NCBI GenBank assembly: GCA_965659685.1
Contig: CBFHXB010000017.1
Location: 1-47,038, forward strand
DNA: 47,038 bases
Reading direction: 5' to 3'
Source: MGIIa-L3 sp11892u
GTDB lineage: Archaea; Thermoplasmatota; Poseidoniia; Poseidoniales; Poseidoniaceae
Shown: positions 30,059 to 39,829 of the stretch, one piece after another
Numbering within the stretch: the first letter of the stretch is position 1
Layout: each line of letters opens with the position of its first letter
Program-made: the position numbers and the translations under genes
Notes under the pieces: model-generated
Seen by the model: the letters and a program-made list of their open reading frames with translations, nothing else
What the model was told of the DNA's origin: nothing
Databases searched by the model: none

Positions 30059-32149
30059 ATGAGCAACGTTGTGATGCTGTTGTCCTTCTTGCTCTTCCTC
30101 GGCTTCTTCGCGGCCGTGGGTCTTTCCAGCATGCGTGTGAAAGAGGACACGACCGACGATTACTTGGTCGCAGGACGTGGTATGCACCCAGCGTTGGCTG
30201 CCCTGTCTGCGGTCAGCACGTGGAACAGCGGTTACATGTTCATCGGATTCATCGGGTTCACGTACGCCGTCGGCTATTCCGCCATCTGGATCGGTCTTGC
30301 CTCCACCGTCGGTCAACTCGTCGCTTGGGTCTGGCTCTACCGCTACATCCAGGAAGAAGCCAACGAGCGCGGGGTCCGCTCCCTTTCGTCCTTGGTCGCC
30401 AGCGTGACGGGGGCGCCGGAAGCAAAGTTGGCCGCGATCCTTTCTGTGGCCTTTCTTTCGGTCTATGCCGCCGCACAATTGACCAGCGGTGGGAAGGCCC
30501 TCCTCGCGATGATGGGGTGGGATCCCGTGCTCGGCATCCTCATCGGGTTCGTGCTGGTTGTGGCCTACTGCTACGCTGGAGGAATCCGTGCTTCCATCTG
30601 GACCGACGCAGCGCAGTCCTGCGTGATGATCATCGGGACCATCATGCTCTGCTGGGTGGCCCTTGGGCAGGTCGGAGGGTTCAGCGGGTTGAACGCAGGG
30701 CTTGAGGGGCAGGACCCAACGCTCACCGGATTCATTCCTCCAAACCTTGCGCTTGGGGTCAGCCTCTGGATCTTCGCTTTCTTCCTCGGCGGCCTTGGGG
30801 TCGCCGGTCAGCCACAAGTGGTGTCCCGCGTGATGACCCTTGGTGGAGACAAAGAACGGAAGCAGGCCATGGCCTGGTTCTTCGTCTGGCAAACGCCCTT
30901 CATCGCCCTCATGTTGGTCATCGGTTGGGCCAGTCGCGTGGTGTTCACCCAAGACGGCTTCGACGCAGAACTTGGCCTCCCCACCCTCGCGATGGAAGTG
31001 CTCGGTCCGTTCTGGGCCGGACTGATCCTCGCGTCCATCTTCGCCGCGACGATGTCCACCGCCGACAGCCAAGTGCTCGCCTGCACCGCGGCGGTCACCG
31101 ACGACATTCGCCCTGAATGGAGCCAAGACCACAGCACCACAAAGAAGGTCACTTTGGTGATGGCCGCGTTCGCCACGGTCATTTCGTTGGCTGGGCTCTA
31201 CATTCCAGGGGGCGATTCTGTCTTCTCCCTCGTCGTGCTTGCCGTGTACGGATTGGGCGGTATCTTCGTGCCGATGCTCATCGTCCGATGGAGCGGGTAC
31301 GAACCGGACACCCGCCACTCGGTCACGATGATGATCGCCGCGTTGGTTGGCGTCATCGTTTGGCGTGTCCTCGGCCTCAACGTCCACGTCTTCGAGTCCA
31401 TCCCCGGCATGGGCATGGCCTTCTTGGCCCACTTCGTGGATCATGCGTACCGGATCAAGGAAGGCTCACCGCTCGGCCGCTTTGAGGTCCCATCGGGGCG
31501 AGCCATCGGCATCGCCGCCCTTGTGATCCTCGCCCCTGCCGCTGCGGCCGAGGGGGCCTATTTGCTCCGTGACACGCCTGAGTCGGCCGATGCCCCGGCT
31601 TCTTGGACCATCGAAGGCACGTTCGAATTCATCGAAATCGGTTCGGGCGAGGAGTTCGTTGGCGACGGTCAAACCGTGCCCGTCGAGGTGCACAGCGACG
31701 CCGCAGGCGCGGCCGCTGAAGGTCGAAACGTGGTCGGCCTGATCGCCACGCTGGCCTACGGTGAGGACGAGACGGCAGGCGGCCCCGGTTGCGCGGCACC
31801 TGGGGCGGCTGATGCCGAACCCGACACCATCGCTGGTTTGCTTCAGCGGGACGAGCTCACGGGCAGTGCGGACGGGCAAAACGTCGAGGGCACCACCGCT
31901 TCACACGACGTCGTGGTCGAGTGGTTCGACCGCGCCCTCTTCGAATCAGGGAACGGTTCAGACGTCTCGGAGAGCGAACTTCGTGCCTCCTTGGACGGGG
32001 GGGACGTGGGCTTTGGTCCTTCGTTCCTCGATTTGACGGTCACGGTTGCCACCGGCGGCGGGCCGCTTTGCAACCATCAAGACGACGGCGAGACCGTGCA
32101 ATGGAGCGTTTCCTTGGTCGTGCTCGATTACACCTTGACCAAGGCATGA
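30059..32149 (+). CDS. Sodium:solute symporter (SSS family) with exterior C-terminal domain
   Basis: About 696 residues; ATG 30059 ('MSNVVMLLSFLLF') is better than ATG 30032, which adds nine polar residues. A dozen or so hydrophobic helices carry the LeuT-fold signature: 'DDYLVAGRGMHPALAALSAV' near TM1-2, 'GGLGVAGQPQVVSRVM', and 'ASIFAATMSTADSQVLACTA' (the Na2-site helix). The solute could be proline, pantothenate or another small anion. After the last helix ('AIGIAALVILAPAAAAEGAY') comes ~195 residues of polar, beta-rich sequence that ordinary SSS transporters lack, with two cysteines. Confidence 0.88.
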   Translation: MSNVVMLLSFLLFLGFFAAVGLSSMRVKEDTTDDYLVAGRGMHPALAALSAVSTWNSGYMFIGFIGFTYAVGYSAIWIGLASTVGQLVAWVWLYRYIQEEANERGVRSLSSLVASVTGAPEAKLAAILSVAFLSVYAAAQLTSGGKALLAMMGWDPVLGILIGFVLVVAYCYAGGIRASIWTDAAQSCVMIIGTIMLCWVALGQVGGFSGLNAGLEGQDPTLTGFIPPNLALGVSLWIFAFFLGGLGVAGQPQVVSRVMTLGGDKERKQAMAWFFVWQTPFIALMLVIGWASRVVFTQDGFDAELGLPTLAMEVLGPFWAGLILASIFAATMSTADSQVLACTAAVTDDIRPEWSQDHSTTKKVTLVMAAFATVISLAGLYIPGGDSVFSLVVLAVYGLGGIFVPMLIVRWSGYEPDTRHSVTMMIAALVGVIVWRVLGLNVHVFESIPGMGMAFLAHFVDHAYRIKEGSPLGRFEVPSGRAIGIAALVILAPAAAAEGAYLLRDTPESADAPASWTIEGTFEFIEIGSGEEFVGDGQTVPVEVHSDAAGAAAEGRNVVGLIATLAYGEDETAGGPGCAAPGAADAEPDTIAGLLQRDELTGSADGQNVEGTTASHDVVVEWFDRALFESGNGSDVSESELRASLDGGDVGFGPSFLDLTVTVATGGGPLCNHQDDGETVQWSVSLVVLDYTLTKA

Positions 32150-32209
32150 GGGCGAGGTCCTGAGAAAGCCTCATCTCAACCGGCACCCGCGGCAGAATGA
32201 GGCAGACCG

Positions 32210-33940
32210 ATGGCACGTGCACCGCAGGTCGAATTCCCCGGCAAAAAACGCCAGAGGGTTCGGATGCGTGGGACGAAGCACGCCAACGAAGACACGGCCA
32301 AACGCCTCCGACGCAACCTCGACCGTCTCTTGGAAGATCCTGAACGGGCCCTTCCGACGTTGAGTGGGAACATCCGCAGAGGATGGCGTCGTGACCCCAT
32401 CGAGCGAACGATGAGGGAAATCGATCAGGTCGTGCAGCGACGAGGTGACACAACGTGGCTCAAGAAACGCATGCTGGCCCGACGTGGCGATCACATCGCC
32501 AAAGCACTCGCAGGAAGTTTTCATGCCGCACACGACGTTGAGATCTCCACGGTGGGCAAGTACCAGAACTCGGCCTTTGGCACGGGATCCTACATCCGCA
32601 GAGGCGACGGGAAGCAAGCCTACCTCGCCAGCCTGCAGAATCACCACAACGTCACGCTTCGCATGCTTGCATGGGAAGAGCACGCGCGCCGAGGGCTCCA
32701 TTTCTTCTCGTGGAGCGAGGGTTTCGTCTGCACGGGACGCGACACAACGCCCCCCGAAGGCTGGCTTGAAGACGTCTTGGACCGGTCGCGCTTTTCCTTC
32801 ACGACCACCGAAGTGGACGGTGTGACCGTCCACCACACGGAGGGTGTCGAAGCCTCCCTCGTCGCCTCCGATCAACCCGATGCGGTCGGCTACATTCGCA
32901 TGGCCTTCCATCACGGCCCTCTGGTGGCCATCGATCTCGAAGCGGTGGGCACGGCAGGAGAGAAGGACAAGGCCTTCGTGCACCACTTGGCGATGTCCAT
33001 GTTGCCGCCCATCCTGCCTCGCCTCGTCGACGTCGAGGCGCGATGGTCGCCCGAAGGATGGCCGGAGGACACGCCCCTTCCCGATGCCTGCATGGAAGGC
33101 ATGGACCGGTTGCTGGATGCGTGGCAGGGTCTAACGCTCAACGAAGGCATGCTCGGTGGCCGTCTCAAGGCTGAGGTGCTGACCAACCTTGAGCACGGCT
33201 TGGTCATGAACGACGGTTGGTTGGACGGGTCCGACATGGACCGCATCATCGAAACCCTGACCTCGCTTGGAGGCACCGAAGACGAAGCGGTCTTTGCCGC
33301 CGCGATGCTCGTGGCCCGCATGGACGTGGGTGGAGGAATCATTGATACCCGCGGCGAATTGCTGGAGCGGGACGAAGGTGCATTGCTGGTCACGAAAGGC
33401 GCCAGCCTCAACGCCATCATGGGCGCCCTCTGGACGGAGCATCACGAAGACGGGCTCGTTGGACTTGGCGTGGAAGGCGACGACCTTGAGGCCATCCTCG
33501 CCTCTGTGGACGGTCGTCCGAAGTCCTTCGGCGCTTTCCTACGAGGGCTGGACGACGCTCGGGCCGCCGCCCGCCGGGAAGCCCGCTTCCCTCACCGCCG
33601 CGGACGGCTGAACGGTCCGCTTGGCATCACGCACGACCTGGTGTTGACCGGTTTGTTGGACGGCGGTGGGCGAGCCCAGAAAGCCGCATGCGACCGTCAC
33701 GACGACGTGGAAGCGGCCGCTGCTGCATGGGCATGGCTCCTCGCCGCAGACCGAAACACGGGTCAAGAATGGCACTTTGAGCCGGTCGCCCGAGACCGAG
33801 GTGGCGCGTGGTCCACGGCCGCCCGTTCGTTGATCGAGGCGGGTTCCGCCTTGCTCGACAACGATGACGACGAACACCGTGATGCGTTCACGACCGCCTT
33901 GGCTGAACTTGCGGCAACCATGGGCGTCAATGCACCTTGA
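32210..33940 (+). CDS. Hypothetical soluble protein, unknown family
   Basis: 576 residues, starting at an ATG. I recognise no domain. The N-terminal ~100 residues are very basic ('KKRQRVRMRGTKHANEDTAK' and 'IRRGWRRDPIERTMREID'), as if they bind nucleic acid or another polyanion. The rest is an acidic mixed fold with several His-rich stretches ('NHHNVTLRM', 'VHHTEG', 'AFHHGP') and a helical C-terminus. There is no signal peptide or membrane span. It converges with the PLP enzyme gene, the two stop codons being two bases apart. Confidence 0.6.
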   Translation: MARAPQVEFPGKKRQRVRMRGTKHANEDTAKRLRRNLDRLLEDPERALPTLSGNIRRGWRRDPIERTMREIDQVVQRRGDTTWLKKRMLARRGDHIAKALAGSFHAAHDVEISTVGKYQNSAFGTGSYIRRGDGKQAYLASLQNHHNVTLRMLAWEEHARRGLHFFSWSEGFVCTGRDTTPPEGWLEDVLDRSRFSFTTTEVDGVTVHHTEGVEASLVASDQPDAVGYIRMAFHHGPLVAIDLEAVGTAGEKDKAFVHHLAMSMLPPILPRLVDVEARWSPEGWPEDTPLPDACMEGMDRLLDAWQGLTLNEGMLGGRLKAEVLTNLEHGLVMNDGWLDGSDMDRIIETLTSLGGTEDEAVFAAAMLVARMDVGGGIIDTRGELLERDEGALLVTKGASLNAIMGALWTEHHEDGLVGLGVEGDDLEAILASVDGRPKSFGAFLRGLDDARAAARREARFPHRRGRLNGPLGITHDLVLTGLLDGGGRAQKAACDRHDDVEAAAAAWAWLLAADRNTGQEWHFEPVARDRGGAWSTAARSLIEAGSALLDNDDDEHRDAFTTALAELAATMGVNAP

Positions 33941-33942
33941 GC

Positions 33943-35163
33943 TCATGCCCCGAGGGCTTGCTCAATGTCGTCCCAAAGATCCTCAACGTCCTCGATGCCA
34001 ATGGACATCCGAACGAAGCCAGGAACGATGCCGGCTTCCATTCGAACGTCTTCAGGCATAGCCCCGTGGCTTGAGTTGAACGGACACTCGATGAGCGACT
34101 CAATGCCGCCGAGGCTGGTCGCTTCGTAGATGATCTTCAGCCCACGCATGAAGCGAAGGGCGGCCGCATCGCCTTCTTTGACGACAAAGGCGACCATACC
34201 GGAACCCTTGGGAAGCACCCGTTGTGCAACCTCGTGGTCCGGATGGCTCTCCAACGAGGTGTGGAAGACGCGCTCGATGGCCGGGTGTTGCTCCAAACGA
34301 GCGGCAACGGTAGCGGCGTTGCTGCAGATCACGGGCATCCGGACGTGGAGGGTCCGCATGCCGCGCTCCAGGAGGTAGCAAGCATGCGGGTCGGGCGAAG
34401 CGCCAAAGTGCACTTTTTGCTTGAAGATCTTGGCCACCAAATCGGCCCGCCCGACCACGGCACCGCCGATGATGTCGCTGTGGCCGCCGAGGTATTTCGT
34501 GGTGGAATGAATGACCAAGTCGACCCCGTACTTCAGAGGGTTGCAGCCCCAGGGGCTGGCGAAAGTGCTGTCGATGATGCACAGCAGGTTGTTCCGCTTC
34601 GCCACCTCGACCATAGCAGGAATGTCGCACACCTTCAGGACAGGGTTGGTCAGGGTCTCGATGTAGAGCATTTTCGTGTTTGGCTGAACGGCGGCCTCGT
34701 AGGACGCAGGGTCGCGCATGTCGGCCAACGTGACCTCGATGCCAAAGCGTGTCATTTCGTCCATCAACAGTCCGTAGGTGCCGCCGTAGATGTCGGCGCT
34801 GGCCACGATGTGATCACCCGCGTTCAACAAACCGAGGAACACGGCGGAAATGGCGCCCATGCCGCTGGCGAACACTTCGGCGTCCTCTCCGCCTTCCATG
34901 GCGCGCAACTTCTGAGCCACGGCGTCGGTGTTGACGGAGGACAAACGGGCGTACAGCAAGGTGTGTTGGGCGCCTGCCGCCCAGCCGGCATACCGCTCGT
35001 CGGTCAGTCGGTAGGTTGAGGATTGGAAAATGGGCGTGTTGACCGCATCGCCGATGTGCTGGGTTCCAGCGTGCACCGCATCGGTGGCGAAACGGCGGGG
35101 CGGGAGCGGGGCGTCAGAGCCCCCGGTGGTGGAGTTCGTTTCGCCGTCGGCCATGATGCCCAT
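33943..35163 (-). CDS. Cystathionine gamma-synthase/lyase family PLP enzyme
   Basis: 406 residues of the Cys/Met-metabolism PLP family. The PLP Lys223 is in 'HSTTKYLGGHSD', the cofactor-ring Asp198 in 'LCIIDSTFASPW', and phosphate contacts are in 'ASGMGAISAVF' (99-109) and Tyr71-x-Arg73. Members are cystathionine gamma-synthase, gamma- or beta-lyase, methionine gamma-lyase or O-acetylhomoserine sulfhydrylase, and sequence alone does not separate them here. ATG 35154 ('MADGETN') is an alternative start; the polar N-terminal 20 residues precede the family start. It lies 43 bases after the EamA transporter on the same strand. Confidence 0.88.
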   Translation of the reverse strand: MGIMADGETNSTTGGSDAPLPPRRFATDAVHAGTQHIGDAVNTPIFQSSTYRLTDERYAGWAAGAQHTLLYARLSSVNTDAVAQKLRAMEGGEDAEVFASGMGAISAVFLGLLNAGDHIVASADIYGGTYGLLMDEMTRFGIEVTLADMRDPASYEAAVQPNTKMLYIETLTNPVLKVCDIPAMVEVAKRNNLLCIIDSTFASPWGCNPLKYGVDLVIHSTTKYLGGHSDIIGGAVVGRADLVAKIFKQKVHFGASPDPHACYLLERGMRTLHVRMPVICSNAATVAARLEQHPAIERVFHTSLESHPDHEVAQRVLPKGSGMVAFVVKEGDAAALRFMRGLKIIYEATSLGGIESLIECPFNSSHGAMPEDVRMEAGIVPGFVRMSIGIEDVEDLWDDIEQALGA

Positions 35164-35206
35164 CCTGAGACGAGGGACTTGAACGATGTGTTCGTTCAGA
35201 GGTGAC

Positions 35207-36139
35207 TCATTCTTCCTCGTCTTGGCTTGTCAGCTCCACCATGAGGTTTCCAACGACGAGCAGTCCCCCACCCACGAGGATCCAAGGCGTCCACCCGACC
35301 AAACCCAAGACGAGACCATAGAGGGTGGCCCAGACCGGCTCGAGGGTGTAGATGATCGCCGCCCGGACCGGTTCCATGTGACGCTGGTACAGGTTGAGGA
35401 TGCCCAAGGCCACGAGCGACCCAAACAGGCCAAGGCAAAGCAGGGGCAGCAGCACGCCGTCCACCCACAGCACCTCCACAAGATCCGATGGCCCGGTGGA
35501 TCCTCGCGTTGAAACCAAGGCGAGGGCCATGGCGAGGACCGCGACGGAAACGAAGGAGGTGAAGGTCAGGGCCAGGGGGTCCATGCGGGTCGTGTAGCGT
35601 TGCGTCAGGAGGATGTGGACGGCAAAACACACGGCGCAAAACACCGTGATGACTTCCGCCCATCCCCAAGTCAAATGCGGTGGCCCTTCGATGAATCCGG
35701 CCCCGAGGGTCGCCAGCAAGACACCGAACCAGAGGAGGCGGGAGGGGCGGCCTTCGCCGAACAGGTTCGACAACAGGGCCGTGCTGACGACGTAAAGCGA
35801 AGTCAGGAAGGCCGACGTGGAAGGCTCCAACTCTCCCAGCGCCGTCATTTGAGCAAGGAAACCCGCCAGCAGGGCGACACCAAGCGCACATCCTGCTTTC
35901 CACACCTCCAAATTTGCGAGGTGCCGTCGAACGGAGGGGAAGAACGGCAGCACGGCGCCGGCAAGGGCGAATCGACAGGAAATCAGGAACGCGACGACCG
36001 ACGTCGTCCCGATGCGGGCCAAATCAGCCTCAAGCGCGAGCATGATTTCGCGCATCCAGATGAACGTGGCGCCCCACACAAGGGTGACCAGCAACAACAT
36101 CCAGGTGGCCCGCTGGCGCATCGCAGGAGTGGTGCCCAC
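35207..36139 (-). CDS. EamA/DMT-superfamily permease
   Basis: 310 residues with about ten hydrophobic helices arranged as two five-helix halves. Family marks are 'WMLLLVTLVWGATFIWMRE' at the start, 'SAFLTSLYVVSTALL' in the first half and 'IIYTLEPVWATLYGLVLGL' in the second. Such permeases export amino acids or metabolites. The adjacent Cys/Met PLP enzyme gene hints at a sulfur amino acid, but this is inference. ATG 36121 is a possible shorter start. The C-terminus is acidic (DEEE). Confidence 0.88.
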   Translation of the reverse strand: MGTTPAMRQRATWMLLLVTLVWGATFIWMREIMLALEADLARIGTTSVVAFLISCRFALAGAVLPFFPSVRRHLANLEVWKAGCALGVALLAGFLAQMTALGELEPSTSAFLTSLYVVSTALLSNLFGEGRPSRLLWFGVLLATLGAGFIEGPPHLTWGWAEVITVFCAVCFAVHILLTQRYTTRMDPLALTFTSFVSVAVLAMALALVSTRGSTGPSDLVEVLWVDGVLLPLLCLGLFGSLVALGILNLYQRHMEPVRAAIIYTLEPVWATLYGLVLGLVGWTPWILVGGGLLVVGNLMVELTSQDEEE

Positions 36140-36224
36140 GGGCGGGTGTCACGGCCCGAGGGTGTGAACGTTCCGCGCCAGCGCAAGGACCAACCTCAAG
36201 GAATGCCGGCCATGCCAGTTGCTC

Positions 36225-37580
36225 ATGCGCTCGTGGGAGGGTCCTATCCAGACCGGCCCGGTGCCTGAAGACGGCGCAGACTTCGACGCCATCGTCGTCG
36301 GCGGAGGGCCCGGCGGTTCTGCCGCTGCGGGGTACCTCGCGATGAAGGGGCAAAAGGTGCTTCTTGTCGAAAAGGGAGTATGGCCCCGGGACAAGGTCTG
36401 CGGCGACGCCGTTGGCGGCAAGTCCCTCTCACACGTGGCAGCCCTCGGCGTCAAGCCACGCTTGGAAGCCACGCCGCACTTCCGCGTGACGGGCATCCTC
36501 TTTTCCAGCCCAAAGGGCAACAGCGTCCGCGTCCCGCTCCCCGAGGAAGACGTGGAGCGGCTGGAAGCAGGGTACGCGTTGCCGCGTGCTCAATTCGATC
36601 ACCTCATGTTTGAGCGCACCACCGAACTGGTCCTCGAAGCCGGTGGTGCCGTCGTTCAGGGTGCCGACGTCCGCACGGTGCTCTTTGACGACGGCCACGG
36701 TGGGGAAGACCCCGGTGCTGGAAGCGGCGAGGCTCGCACGGTTCGCGCCGTTGAGGTGCGCCTCGGCGGACGCCAAGGCGAGACCTACACGTGGCACAGC
36801 CGCGAGGTCGTCGGGGCCGCGGGCTACCGCTGTCCTGTCGCGACCGCTTTGGTCGAGGAGACCCACGGCGAGCCCATGGTGGACCGCATGCACTATTGTG
36901 CAGGCTACCGCGAATACTGGCAGAACGTCGAGGGATGCGGCCCTGAGGCCGGTGACATCGAAATCCACTTCGTGGACTCGATCATCCCCGGCTATTTCTG
37001 GCTCTTCCCTGTGTCCGAAGGCGTGGTCAACGTCGGCATTGGCATGGTCATCGGCCTGATGGACAAGCAGAAGAAGAAACTCAAGGCGATGCAGGCGGAC
37101 GTCATTGCGAACCATCCGCTGTTCAAAGAGCGCTTTGCCAACGCGACGATGATCGAAGGCAGCGCCAAAGGATGGCAATTGCCCTTCGGGTCCCCTCGAA
37201 AGAAGGAGTCGCGGCAACCACGGCGGGCGGCGGGCAGCGGCATCCGCCTCGTCGGCGACGCGGCGAGCCTGGTGGACCCCTTCTCGGGTGAAGGCGTGGG
37301 CAACGCGCTCGTGACGGGAGAAATGGCAGCGCGGCACATCGTTGAGGGCCTGACGCCCGAAGCCTACATGGAAGAAATGTGGGCCATGCTCGGTCCTGAA
37401 CTGACGAACTCCTACCGGATGCAGAAGCTGTCGCGTCGGGCCTGGTTGCTCAATTGGTTCGTCGGGAAGGCGAGCCGCAAGCCTGCCTTGCAGGAGATGA
37501 TGACCGAGATGATCGCGAGCAAGGAGGCGCAGGAGAACCTGCATTCACCGCTCTTCATGGCACGGACCTTGCTCTTCTGA
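36225..37580 (+). CDS. Geranylgeranyl reductase family flavoprotein
   Basis: About 451 residues; ATG 36225 is chosen over TTG 36219. The FAD site is 'DAIVVGGGPGGSAAAGYLA', followed by the family's 'VLLVEKGVWPRDKVCGD'. The central 'PGYFWLFPVSEGVVNVGIG' matches the PxxYxWxFP substrate motif, and 'LVGDAASLVDPFSGEGVGNA' is the second FAD block. Such enzymes saturate the geranylgeranyl chains of archaeal membrane lipids. Menaquinone side-chain reductases of the same family are an alternative. The gene is convergent with the MMPL transporter, with stops fused in TGATCA. Confidence 0.9.
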   Translation: MRSWEGPIQTGPVPEDGADFDAIVVGGGPGGSAAAGYLAMKGQKVLLVEKGVWPRDKVCGDAVGGKSLSHVAALGVKPRLEATPHFRVTGILFSSPKGNSVRVPLPEEDVERLEAGYALPRAQFDHLMFERTTELVLEAGGAVVQGADVRTVLFDDGHGGEDPGAGSGEARTVRAVEVRLGGRQGETYTWHSREVVGAAGYRCPVATALVEETHGEPMVDRMHYCAGYREYWQNVEGCGPEAGDIEIHFVDSIIPGYFWLFPVSEGVVNVGIGMVIGLMDKQKKKLKAMQADVIANHPLFKERFANATMIEGSAKGWQLPFGSPRKKESRQPRRAAGSGIRLVGDAASLVDPFSGEGVGNALVTGEMAARHIVEGLTPEAYMEEMWAMLGPELTNSYRMQKLSRRAWLLNWFVGKASRKPALQEMMTEMIASKEAQENLHSPLFMARTLLF

Positions 37581-39818
37581 TCAGGCTTCTTCATCGCTGA
37601 GAACAGGTCTGGCCCGCACCGGCACACGCGCCAAAATGGCTGCCAGCATGACGGAAATCAGCACGGAAATGGCCAGCAATTGACCGGTGTCTTGGGCCGG
37701 AGGATAACGGCTCAAGCCCACCACCGCAAACACGGACACCGACGAAAAGGCGGCCCCCCAACGCGCAAAGGCGTCCCTTGACGTGCTGCGATGACCGGCA
37801 CTCGCATGCGCCAGGTAATCGGCGGCAAAGCCCATGCCGAGAAGGACGGCAGGCGCGGTGTTGACACCACGGCCGCCCATATGGCTGGCCAATCCGTCCA
37901 CGGCAATTCCCACCGCAACGGTGCCAACCGCGATGCGCAGCGCTTGGTGACGCGAACCCGTCACCATGCCCGCCAAAGCGAACACGGCCGCACCTGCGGC
38001 CAAAACCTGCACGACCCTTGTGGCTTCGAAGGCCTTGGCCAGGGCGATGCCGATCACGAGGTCCCCGCCAATGACGCCGGTGAGGTCGTTGTGCTCCATG
38101 AGGTCGTTCACGTCCTGCTGAAAGAGGTGCGCGCCGTCGGCGTCCTCGCCGTCAATGATGGCGATAAGATGGACGCCAGTCATTTCCCCGTTCATGCGAA
38201 GGACGGGATCGTCGAGCAAGAGAGGGCCGTTGTGTCGGTCGTACCACGTGGCCAGGGTATCGTTCACATACGGATCGGCGTTTGGGATCCCGAGCAGCAA
38301 GGGTTGGCGCGCAGTACCCGTGTCGTAAGCGATGAGGGTTGGATGTTGGGAAAGCTGGGTGGTGAAGTCGATCAGTCGGTCCGGATCATCTCCTCCTTCG
38401 ACATCGACCAGGACCTGAACCAAGGTGCTTGAGGCGATCATGTAGGTGCCACGCAGGTCGTCCAATTCATCCAATGAAGGGTCGTCCTCGGGCATGAACT
38501 GATCGATGTCGAGAACTTCCACGCCCGGCGGTGACGTGACGGCAACCGCTGCCAAAAGCACCAGGGCCACCGGCCAAAGCCATGCGATGGGTGCGAACGA
38601 CAGGGGCGACGAGTGAGCAGGCGGGCGTGGTGGCGCGCGCCTGGTGGCAAGATAGACGCCCTCCATCACGTACCTGGTCACGAACCAATCCAGGAAAATC
38701 CCGATGATCATGACCAAGGCCAAGCCCCGTTGAGCACGGATGGGTGAGAAGAGCGCAAGGGAGACTGCTCCGATGGTGGTGATCATGGCCACGAGAAGCA
38801 GACGGCGAACCTCGGCTTTCGACCGCGACGAAACACTGTACCAGAAGGCCCCGTCCACCGCCACGGCCATGATGATTGGAATGGCGATGGCGTCGATGAC
38901 GGTGAATCGGTGACCACACAAGGTGAGGAGGCCGAGTTCAGCCGCCACGACCAGGCCCACCGAACCAAGCGTTTTGGCCACCGTCATAGGACGACGAAGC
39001 ACGAACAGCAGAAGGGTGGTCAACAACGCTGCTGCAACGGGCAGCACGATCGAGAGGTCTTCTTTTGCAATCTCTTCGGACTCCTTGAACAGCATGTTGA
39101 CGCCGGCCGGCTCGAAGGTGTACGGCGTGTCGTCCGAAACCTTGTCCGCCCACCGTTGAAGTTCAAGCCAATCTGTGGGCGGTTCCTCGGAATCCATCCA
39201 GACCATCCAAAGCAATTCGTTGGCGATCGGGGGGGCCGCGGGGGACGCGCCCGCGAAAGCGGGGCAAGCGACACCCATGTTGCTTCCTTTGGGCAGCAAG
39301 AGGAGGCTCGCTTCGAGGGCGCGTTGTTCCTCCACGGTCGCGTCATCTGCACACCACCCCCCCTCCAAGGGGGGTTGCAGCACCTCGGACCATGTGTCCG
39401 CTTCCGCCATCGAGCGGTTGTGAGAATCAAAGGCCGTCGACCATCGTGCGAAAGGAGTCTCCAGCCGCTCAATCCACGTGTGCTCAACGTCGAAGGCATA
39501 CGCGCCTTCCCCGCGAAGGACCCCGCCCTCGATGGCCATGAGGTCGTGAACACGGGAGAGGTTGGTGGTCAGAGGCCCTGCATCGTCGTGGCGAACACGC
39601 ACGATGAGAAAGCCGGACAAGCCTTCCGTCGTCGCTTCTTCTGCAAGGCGATCGCGGGCCGGGTCATCGAACAGAGCCGCCGTGTCCATCGAGGCCTCGG
39701 GCGGAACCACGAGAAGGGGCAGGCAAAGCACCGCAAGAACGGTCAGCACGATGGCTTGGCCGCGGCGGTCGAGTTCGTCTGGCAAGGCCCAGGGGGAGCG
39801 CACGGTTCGGTGAGCCAC
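37581..39818 (-). CDS. MMPL/RND-superfamily transporter
   Basis: About 745 residues with the two-fold RND layout: one N-terminal helix ('AIVLTVLAVLCLPLLVV'), an exterior domain (~210 residues), five to six helices (with 'IPIIMAVAVDGAFWYSVSSR' as the SSD-like block), a second exterior domain, and five more helices ('LLGMGFAADYLAHASAG'). It probably exports lipids or other hydrophobic molecules using ion gradients. The start is uncertain: the frame continues to 39878, 49 bases into the upstream gene. GTG 39818, GTG 39839 or TTG 39833 (overlapping the TGA) are candidates. Confidence 0.85.
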   Translation of the reverse strand: MAHRTVRSPWALPDELDRRGQAIVLTVLAVLCLPLLVVPPEASMDTAALFDDPARDRLAEEATTEGLSGFLIVRVRHDDAGPLTTNLSRVHDLMAIEGGVLRGEGAYAFDVEHTWIERLETPFARWSTAFDSHNRSMAEADTWSEVLQPPLEGGWCADDATVEEQRALEASLLLLPKGSNMGVACPAFAGASPAAPPIANELLWMVWMDSEEPPTDWLELQRWADKVSDDTPYTFEPAGVNMLFKESEEIAKEDLSIVLPVAAALLTTLLLFVLRRPMTVAKTLGSVGLVVAAELGLLTLCGHRFTVIDAIAIPIIMAVAVDGAFWYSVSSRSKAEVRRLLLVAMITTIGAVSLALFSPIRAQRGLALVMIIGIFLDWFVTRYVMEGVYLATRRAPPRPPAHSSPLSFAPIAWLWPVALVLLAAVAVTSPPGVEVLDIDQFMPEDDPSLDELDDLRGTYMIASSTLVQVLVDVEGGDDPDRLIDFTTQLSQHPTLIAYDTGTARQPLLLGIPNADPYVNDTLATWYDRHNGPLLLDDPVLRMNGEMTGVHLIAIIDGEDADGAHLFQQDVNDLMEHNDLTGVIGGDLVIGIALAKAFEATRVVQVLAAGAAVFALAGMVTGSRHQALRIAVGTVAVGIAVDGLASHMGGRGVNTAPAVLLGMGFAADYLAHASAGHRSTSRDAFARWGAAFSSVSVFAVVGLSRYPPAQDTGQLLAISVLISVMLAAILARVPVRARPVLSDEEA

Positions 39819-39829
39819 CTCACCGGTCT

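Noticed and set aside
29885..31444. 519-codon minus-strand frame
   Set aside because: It lies opposite dph5 and the sodium symporter, both clear genes.
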